Below are positions 58,230 to 64,000 of a DNA stretch of 64,000 nucleotides, in pieces. The position numbers and the translations under genes are program-made. Below the pieces are notes generated by a model that had not been told where the DNA came from, ran no database searches, and worked only from the letters and a program-made list of their open reading frames with translations. This DNA is from Phytomonospora endophytica (GTDB lineage Bacteria; Actinomycetota; Actinomycetes; Mycobacteriales; Micromonosporaceae), in assembly GCF_014202425.1 (NCBI RefSeq), contig NZ_JACHGT010000008.1, positions 198,646 to 262,645 of the forward strand. The letters are read 5' to 3'. The stretch's first letter is position 1. Every line of letters starts with the position of its first letter.

Positions 58230-59489
58230 ATGATCAACGACATGAGGAGACCCCTGCTGTTGTTGACCGTGATCACCTTCGTCACCTGGATCGGCGCGCG
58301 CATGACCGCGGTCGCCCTGCCGCTGGTCGCGCTGGCGGAGACCGGGGAGGCGTGGACGACCGGGCTGGTGGGCGGGTTCGCCGGGCTGCCGCTGCTGACG
58401 GCGGCCTGGTGGGGCCGCGGGCTACGCGAGCGGCTGACCTCCGGACCGGCCCTGGCGGTCGTGACCGCGGTGAACGCCGCCGGTCTGGCCATCGTCCCGG
58501 TCGCCGCGCTGATCGGGCGGGTCGACGCGGTCGCGCTGTGCCTGTCGGGCCTGGTCACCGGGACGGCGGGCGCGCTGCTAGGCCCGGCGCAGCGGGCGCT
58601 GGTCGCCGACTTCGCCGACGCGCACGCCGCCCGTGGGGGCCGATCGGGCCCGGCGAAGTGGCTGGCCTGGCAGGATCTCGCCCACCGCGTCTCGATGGTC
58701 TTCGCACCGCCGCTGGGGGCGTGGCTCGTCGTCGCGGTCGGCACGGGACCGCTGCTGTGGTGCGAGACCGCCGCGATCGCCGTCGCCGCCGTCGTGATGC
58801 TCGCCGTGCCCGCCGCCGGCCGACGGCGTGGACGGGTCCCGAGCGGCGAGGAGAGGGTCCCGGCCGGGGACGTGCTGCGCTCCCGGCCCCAGATCGCCGC
58901 CGGTGTCGTCATGGGCGGGATAGGCGGTGTCTGCTGGTTCGGTTTCAGCCTCGGCCTGGCCGTCCTCGGCGTGGAGTACGACCGGCCCGGCGCGCTGATC
59001 GCCGCCGGGATGAGCGGTTACGGCATCGCCTCGGTGATCGGGTCCCTGCTGGTGCCGATGGTCGTGGATCGCCTGCCGCGCATGGCGATGCAGGTCGTCT
59101 CCTGGACCGGTCTCGGCGTGGCCTTCGCGCTCCTGCCGATGGCCGCGCCGAACGTGGCGGGCGTCGCCGCCGTGGCGGCGCTGGGTGGTGCGATGGCGCC
59201 GTGGGGGATCGCGGCACTGAACGCGCTGATCGGGGAGCAGACCTCGGGAGCGGCCCGCAGGACCGCTTTCACGGTGGAGACGGTGCTGCACTCCGGCGGG
59301 GCCTCGCTCGGTCTGCTCGCCGGGGGCGCGCTGATCGGCTGGGTCGGCGCCGCGCCGATGATGGTCGCGACCGGCGTTCTGCAGGTGCTGGCGGCGATCG
59401 GTGGAGCCGCGTGGGCGTGGAGGGTTCGCGGCGCGAGCGACGTGATGCCCGCGCGGCACCGGCTGACGCGAGAAGGCGTTCCGCGCTGA
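58230..59489 (+). CDS. MFS transporter
   Basis: The 419-aa protein starts at ATG 58230 (ATG 58242 is an alternative). It has about twelve membrane segments, a first helix LLLLTVITFVTWIGARMTAVALPL and a basic central loop (RRRGRVPSGEERVPAGDVLRS) between helices 6 and 7. It belongs to the actinobacterial MFS group of small-molecule exporters; the substrate is unknown. It is divergent from the LysR gene. Confidence 0.85.
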   Translation: MINDMRRPLLLLTVITFVTWIGARMTAVALPLVALAETGEAWTTGLVGGFAGLPLLTAAWWGRGLRERLTSGPALAVVTAVNAAGLAIVPVAALIGRVDAVALCLSGLVTGTAGALLGPAQRALVADFADAHAARGGRSGPAKWLAWQDLAHRVSMVFAPPLGAWLVVAVGTGPLLWCETAAIAVAAVVMLAVPAAGRRRGRVPSGEERVPAGDVLRSRPQIAAGVVMGGIGGVCWFGFSLGLAVLGVEYDRPGALIAAGMSGYGIASVIGSLLVPMVVDRLPRMAMQVVSWTGLGVAFALLPMAAPNVAGVAAVAALGGAMAPWGIAALNALIGEQTSGAARRTAFTVETVLHSGGASLGLLAGGALIGWVGAAPMMVATGVLQVLAAIGGAAWAWRVRGASDVMPARHRLTREGVPR

Positions 59490-59701
59490 AGCCGCGGCGT
59501 GTCCGGCTTGGCGAAGAGGCGGGCACTTCGCGGTCGTCGACGAGGCCCGCCGCCTGCGCGTCCCGTTCGCCGGGCTTTGCCCCGACAACGCGCTACTTTC
59601 GGGCCCGCCTCGCCGGGACCGGCCGTCCTGTTGCAAGATCGGTTCCGACGCCGGTCGCGACAGCGCCGGATCGTGAACTCCTCGATGGAACGAGCACCGC
59701 C

Positions 59702-61246
59702 ATGACGCAGCACGACCACCCCGAGACCGACGTGCTCATCGTCGGGGCCGGTCCCGCCGGTCTCATGCTCGCCGCCGAACTGCACCTGGCCGGGGTGCGT
59801 CCGCTGGTCCTGGAGCGCAAGCCCCGGCGCCGCGACGTCCCCAAGGCCGGTGGCCTCGGCGGGCAGATCCTGGAACTGCTGCGCTACCGGGGTCTCCTGG
59901 AGCGCTTCGAGGCGGCGTGCACCGAGCCGGTCCCGCCCCCGCGTTTCCCCTTCGGCGGAGTGCACGTCGACCTCACGGCCCTGACCGACACGCCGATGCA
60001 TGCCCTGCCGCTTCCGCAGCAGCGGCTCGAACTGCTCCTCGACGAGCGGGCCGCCGAACTCGGCGTCGACGCCCGTCGCGGTCACGGCGTCGTCGGCATC
60101 GAGCAGGACGAGACCTCGGTGACCGCGGAGGTGCTCGGCCCCGACGGGACCTACCGGATCACCGCCCGCTACCTGGTGGGCTGCGACGGGGCGCGCAGCC
60201 GGGTCCGGGCCGCGGCGGACATCGCCTTCCCCGGCATCGACTATCCCGAGGTCAACCGTCTCGCCCAGGTCACCCTGCCCGCCGAGGTGTCCATCGGCGC
60301 CGACGGGGCCCTCGACGTCCCCGGCTTCGGCACGGTCAGCGGTGGCTTCACCCGCACCGAGCGCGGCCTGTTCGGGATGGCCGCCTCGCCGGACTCCCCG
60401 GTCGTGGCGCTGTACACGATCGAGGACGAGGAGACCGAGTACGACGACGACGTCCCGATGACCCTGGAGGAGGTCGGCGACAGCATCGAGCGCGTGCTCG
60501 GCGCTCGCGTGCCGCTCGGCGAGGCCAAGCGCCTGTCGCGGTTCACCTTCAAGGCCCGCCAGGCCGAGAACTACCGCGCCGGACGCGTCTTCCTCGCCGG
60601 TGACGCCGCGCACCTGTTCCCCGCCACCGGCATCGCGATCAACGCGGGGATGCTCGACTCCGTCAACCTCGCCTGGAAGCTCGCCGCCGAAGTGAACGGT
60701 GACGCGCCCGACGGGCTCCTGGAGACCTACCACGCCGAACGCCACCTCGCCGGGGCCCGCACCATGCTCCACACCCAGGCCCAGGTGGCCCTGCGGCGAG
60801 GCCAGGACCGGGCCGCCGAGGCGCTGCGCGAGGTCTTCCAGGAACTGCTCGGCGACGAGCCGGCCCAGCGCCGCATGGGAGCCCTCCTGTCGGGCGCCGA
60901 CATCCGCTACCCCATGCCGGGGGCCTCCCCGCACGCCCTCGCCGGGACCTTCGCCCCCGACCTCACCCTGCACACCGACCAGGGCACGACCAGCGTCGCC
61001 GAACTCATGCACGAGGCGCGCCCGGTGCTCCTGGATCTCGCCGACCGCGCCGAACTCCGCGACGTCGCCCGCGACTGGGCCGACCGCGTGCGGGTGTGCA
61101 CGGGGAAGACCGGCGAGCGGACGGCCGACGCCGTCCTCATCCGCCCCGACGCGCACATCGCCTGGGCCGCCGAGACCGGTGAGGACGCCGAGTCGGCGGC
61201 TCGCGGGCTGCGTGAGGCGCTGACCGCGTGGTTCGGGAGCCGCTAG
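59702..61246 (+). CDS. FAD-dependent aromatic hydroxylase/monooxygenase
   Basis: The 514-aa protein is a class A flavoprotein monooxygenase of the PheA/RdmE-type family. It has the FAD-binding GXGXXG motif DVLIVGAGPAGLMLAAEL (residue 10 on), the DG motif LVGCDGARSRVR and the GD motif RVFLAGDAAHLFPATGIAIN. A C-terminal thioredoxin-like domain (about 400-514) is typical of polyketide hydroxylases such as those for anthracyclines and rifampicin. It stands alone between two genes on other strands or spaced away. It could tailor an aromatic polyketide or inactivate a drug. Confidence 0.88.
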   Translation: MTQHDHPETDVLIVGAGPAGLMLAAELHLAGVRPLVLERKPRRRDVPKAGGLGGQILELLRYRGLLERFEAACTEPVPPPRFPFGGVHVDLTALTDTPMHALPLPQQRLELLLDERAAELGVDARRGHGVVGIEQDETSVTAEVLGPDGTYRITARYLVGCDGARSRVRAAADIAFPGIDYPEVNRLAQVTLPAEVSIGADGALDVPGFGTVSGGFTRTERGLFGMAASPDSPVVALYTIEDEETEYDDDVPMTLEEVGDSIERVLGARVPLGEAKRLSRFTFKARQAENYRAGRVFLAGDAAHLFPATGIAINAGMLDSVNLAWKLAAEVNGDAPDGLLETYHAERHLAGARTMLHTQAQVALRRGQDRAAEALREVFQELLGDEPAQRRMGALLSGADIRYPMPGASPHALAGTFAPDLTLHTDQGTTSVAELMHEARPVLLDLADRAELRDVARDWADRVRVCTGKTGERTADAVLIRPDAHIAWAAETGEDAESAARGLREALTAWFGSR

Positions 61247-61255
61247 AAACGACGT

Positions 61256-61279
61256 GCGGGCCGGGGTGACCCGGCCCGC
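61256..61279. terminator. bidirectional hairpin terminator
   Basis: A perfect 10-bp stem (61256-61265 with 61270-61279) closes a GTGA tetraloop, exactly between the stops of two convergent genes. Confidence 0.65.
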
Positions 61280-61285
61280 GACCGT

Positions 61286-61852
61286 TCAGAGCATCTCGCC
61301 CGACACCCTGAAGCCGCCCCACGACGGGTCCCACACGGGTGCCGTGCCCTGGCAGTCGTTGATCGGCGCGCCGAGGAACTCCCACTGCCAGAAGAAGCGG
61401 TCGCGGCGGCCGTCGTCGAGGACCGTGAACGCCACCTTCTTCCCGGTCAGGTCGGTGACGCCCTGCCCGGGGATGTCGGCGCTGCCTTCGGTGATGACAC
61501 CCGTGGCGACCGCGACGTCGCCGCCGACGGCCAGACACGTGATGTCGCCGTTGAAGGCGGCGACGAAGCCGCCGTCGGGCTTGCGGTGCGACACGTCGAA
61601 GGTCCCGGTCGTTCCGCGCGCCTCGATGTCGAAGGCGACGGCGTCGCCGGCCCACTGGCCGAAGGCCGCGGGCAGGTTTCCGCCCGCCGATCCGGACAGC
61701 CGCATCTCTTTCGACGCCGGCGATGACGCGTTGGGGCCGGCGGGGCTCGCGCCCGCTCCGGCGACGGCGGTCGTCGCGAGCGCGACGCCGATCGTCGCGG
61801 CGGCGGCGAAGCGCCGAAGCCGCCGGTGGGATCGCTTTCGCTTGTCGGACAT
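61286..61852 (-). CDS. small secreted protein, function unknown
   Basis: The 188-aa product has a long basic n-region (MSDKRKRSHRRLRR), a hydrophobic core and a signal-cleavage site near AGA-SP (about residue 36). The mature part is one beta-rich domain with a pair of cysteines (TCLAVGG and NDCQG) that could form a disulfide. It resembles small secreted actinomycete proteins in which the domain reads FDIEARGTTGTF and GKKVAFTVLDDG, with no known activity. It converges on the FAD monooxygenase gene. Confidence 0.75.
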   Translation of the reverse strand: MSDKRKRSHRRLRRFAAAATIGVALATTAVAGAGASPAGPNASSPASKEMRLSGSAGGNLPAAFGQWAGDAVAFDIEARGTTGTFDVSHRKPDGGFVAAFNGDITCLAVGGDVAVATGVITEGSADIPGQGVTDLTGKKVAFTVLDDGRRDRFFWQWEFLGAPINDCQGTAPVWDPSWGGFRVSGEML

Positions 61853-61913
61853 GGTTTCTGGCCTCTCCGTAGACGGTCAGGCCAGCATCGCGCCGGGACG
61901 GGTCCAGGCGCCT

Positions 61914-61969
61914 CGCTCCGGTGGGGCGGTCGGCTCCCCCTGGTGGGGGAATCCCGCCCCACCGGAGCG
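61914..61969 (-). terminator. large hairpin, terminator of the subtilase gene
   Basis: Arms 61914-61929 and 61954-61969 are perfect 16-bp complements. The 24-base interval holds a second small hairpin (TCCCC/GGGGA). It lies just beyond the stop of the minus-strand protease gene at 61975. Confidence 0.65.
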
Positions 61970-61974
61970 CGCGG

Positions 61975-63828
61975 TCACAGCGAAAGGGTCCAGCTGTCGA
62001 TGTAACCGACGTCGGCCAAGGCGTCGTCGGACACGCGCAGCTTCCACTCGCCGTCGGCGGTCTCACCGGACAGGTCGACCTCGAAGACCCGGTCGAGGTT
62101 GTCGGCGCTGCCTCCCACGCGGTTGTGCAGGACGAAGGGCGTCCCGTCAGGCGCGATGAGGGTCACGACCAGATCGCCGATGTAGGTGTGGACGATGTGC
62201 ACCTCGACGGTCGCGCCGGGCAGGGCCGCCCCCGGGCAGCCGGTGATGGTCACCGGGCTCTCGACCGTGCCGCGGTCGGAGATCGGGTAGTCGGCGTCGT
62301 TGGTCCGCGCGCAACTCGCGGGCCGGGCGATGGTCAGCCCGTACGTCGCCGAGCGGCTCCCGAAGAGGCCCTGCGCCTTGACGACAACGGCGTAGGCGCC
62401 GCTCGGGGTCGTCGCGGACGTCGTGATCGTCAGCCACGACGACATGCCCGACAGCAGGTACTTCGGCGCGAACTTCGCCGCGGCGCCGGTGGGCAGGCCC
62501 GACGCCGACAGGGCCAGCGGCTGCGGGATGCCCGCGGTGGTCTTGGTGCTCACCTTGATCTTCAGGGTTCCGCCGGGGTCGACGGTGCCCGCGTTCGGTG
62601 TCACCGCGACCGAGAAGTCCAGCAGCGGCGGGCGGATCGCGCCGAGGTGGAGGAGCCTGTTCGGCGAACCCGTGCCCGCGTCGGTGACGAGGTCGGGGGT
62701 CGCGTCGGCGACGAGTGCGTCGCGGATCTGTCGCGGCGTGTAGCCCGGGTGCGCGCCGAGGACGAGGGCGGTGGCGCCGGCGACGTGCGGTGCGGCCATG
62801 GACGTGCCGCTGATGGTGTTCGTGGCGTTGTCGGAGGTGGCCCAGGCGGAGGTGATGTTGTGGCCCGGCGCGAAGAGGTCGAGGCACGTGCCGTGGTTCG
62901 AGAAACTCGCGCGGGAGTCGTCGGACGCCGTCGCCCCGACGGTCACGGCGTCCGGGGTGCTCGACGGTGAACCGGCGCAGGCGTCGGCGTCGCTGTTGCC
63001 CGCCGCGACGGTGAACGCCACGCCGTCGGCGATCGCGCCGGTGACGGCGTCGTTGGTGGCCTGGTCGTAACCGCCGCCGAGGCTGACGTTGGCGACGGCG
63101 GGCTCACCGGCGTCGTGATCGCCCGCGACCCAGTCGATCCCGGCGATGACACCGGCGTAGGAGCCGCTGCCGCCGCAGTCCAGGACACGCACTCCGACGA
63201 GCGTGACCTCTTTCGCGACGCCGTAGGAGGTGCCGCCGAGTGTTCCCGCGACGTGGGTGCCGTGACCGTTGCAGTCGGCGGCGTCCCCGTCGCCGTCGAC
63301 GGTGTCGATCCCCGAGACCGCCCGGCCGCCGAAGTCGGTGTGCGTCATCCGGATCCCGGTGTCGACGACGTAGGCGCGCACACCCGCGCCCGCGTTCGGG
63401 TAGGTGTAGGAGTTGTCGAGCGGCAGGTTCCGCTGGTCGACGCGGTCGAGTCCCCACGACGGGGTCGGCGACTGGGTCCCGGTCAGGCCGACCGTGCGGT
63501 TCTGCTCGACGTAGGCGACGGCCGGGTCGGCGGCGAGCCGGGCGGCGTCGGCCTCGGACATGGTGGCGCTGAAACCGTTCAGCGCGTGGGTGTAGACGTC
63601 GTCGACGTCGGCGCCGTAGCTCCCGGCGAGGGAGTGCGCCTCGGTCGTCGTCACGTCGTGCAGCACGACGATGTAGGACCCGGCGATCGCCGTGGCCGCG
63701 CCGGAATGCCTGATCTCACCGGTCTCCGGTGCCGCCGGGGCGGGTGACGCGAAGCCGCCGATCGCGGCGGCCAGGACGGCGGCGGCGACGACGGTCCGCC
63801 GGGCAACGGTTAAAGGGCTGGGGTGCAT
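61975..63828 (-). CDS. secreted subtilisin-family (S8) serine protease with P domain
   Basis: ATG 63828 follows AAGGAGA. The 617-aa protein has a signal peptide (to about residue 33) and an I9 inhibitor prodomain (SYIVVLHD to VAYVEQN, about 50-112). The S8 catalytic domain carries Asp156 (VVDTG), His189 (NGHGTHVAG) and Ser343 (GTSMAAPH), the proteinase K-like subgroup. A beta domain (about 395-500) and a C-terminal proprotein-convertase P domain (about 515-617) follow, the latter with HTYIGDLVVTLIAPDGT and YIDSWTLSL. It is exported by Sec, matures by removing the prodomain, and degrades extracellular protein. Confidence 0.92.
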   Translation of the reverse strand: MHPSPLTVARRTVVAAAVLAAAIGGFASPAPAAPETGEIRHSGAATAIAGSYIVVLHDVTTTEAHSLAGSYGADVDDVYTHALNGFSATMSEADAARLAADPAVAYVEQNRTVGLTGTQSPTPSWGLDRVDQRNLPLDNSYTYPNAGAGVRAYVVDTGIRMTHTDFGGRAVSGIDTVDGDGDAADCNGHGTHVAGTLGGTSYGVAKEVTLVGVRVLDCGGSGSYAGVIAGIDWVAGDHDAGEPAVANVSLGGGYDQATNDAVTGAIADGVAFTVAAGNSDADACAGSPSSTPDAVTVGATASDDSRASFSNHGTCLDLFAPGHNITSAWATSDNATNTISGTSMAAPHVAGATALVLGAHPGYTPRQIRDALVADATPDLVTDAGTGSPNRLLHLGAIRPPLLDFSVAVTPNAGTVDPGGTLKIKVSTKTTAGIPQPLALSASGLPTGAAAKFAPKYLLSGMSSWLTITTSATTPSGAYAVVVKAQGLFGSRSATYGLTIARPASCARTNDADYPISDRGTVESPVTITGCPGAALPGATVEVHIVHTYIGDLVVTLIAPDGTPFVLHNRVGGSADNLDRVFEVDLSGETADGEWKLRVSDDALADVGYIDSWTLSL

Positions 63829-64000
63829 GGCTTCTCCTTGAGGGTTTCGGGCATGCGGGGACCACGACGCGGCGCGCTGGATGTTCGTGGATCCGCTCGG
63901 GCAGGGCGGGTCGCGCGCGGCAGGCGACCGTCGCGACGTTCGAAACGGGCGCTCACGGGCCCGTGGACGAAGAGTCGCCCAGTGCTCGCACAGGGTCAAG

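Overview
The window is chromosomal DNA of a very GC-rich actinomycete. Evidence: strong G/C third-position bias in almost every reading frame, GGAGG-type ribosome binding sites alternating with leaderless starts, several large secreted FG-GAP (integrin-like propeller) proteins, a Tat-exported protein, a drrAB-type ABC exporter behind a PadR regulator, and no spliced or eukaryote-like features. The exact genus cannot be fixed from sequence alone; a Micromonosporales/Glycomycetales/Streptosporangiales-type soil actinomycete fits best.

Layout. 1-7.3 kb: end of a membrane-anchored Hsp70-like protein, phenylacetate-CoA ligase (minus), an unknown 376-aa protein (minus), a GH92 alpha-mannosidase overlapping a GT4 glycosyltransferase, and a small winged-helix regulator with its membrane partner behind a large inverted repeat. 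7.6-15.7 kb: cell-surface genes, namely an SGNH hydrolase with a repetitive tail, an FG-GAP protein, two small membrane proteins, a Tat substrate and a frameshifted FG-GAP pseudogene. 15.7-18.2 kb: an SgcJ/EcaC-like protein behind a MerR-type promoter and an NAD-dependent DNA ligase. 18.3-23.5 kb: a broken tRNA-Lys copy, a 201-bp direct repeat flanking padR, a padR-drrA-drrB-doxX-hydrolase operon, insertion-sequence debris and an intact tRNA-Lys. 23.5-29.6 kb: a genomic island at the tRNA-Lys 3' half, with a dead tyrosine integrase, an hsdR scrap and an operon UvrD-like helicase - DarT toxin - ADP-ribosylglycohydrolase; it ends in a 45-bp copy of the tRNA 3' half. 30-34.4 kb: two more FG-GAP proteins.

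35.1-51.4 kb is a 16-kb defence island. It holds NgoMIV-type and NaeI-type restriction endonucleases, two cytosine-C5 methyltransferases, a Vsr endonuclease, and a tightly overlapping four-gene operon: a 1574-aa GHKL-ATPase/SF2-helicase fusion, a NERD-nuclease/helicase, a DrmA-like helicase and a DrmB-like DUF1998 protein. This resembles DISARM in its drmA-drmB core, but no drmC was found and a GHKL-helicase and a NERD-helicase stand in place of the other known partners. I consider this and the helicase-DarT-ARH operon the two best candidates for an undescribed system.

51.9-64 kb: an aminoglycoside-phosphotransferase-family kinase, an MFS exporter convergent with a two-gene operon (isonitrile-synthase-like protein plus a glycosyltransferase-like protein), a LysR/MFS divergent pair, an FAD-dependent hydroxylase, a small secreted protein, and a subtilisin-family protease with a P domain.
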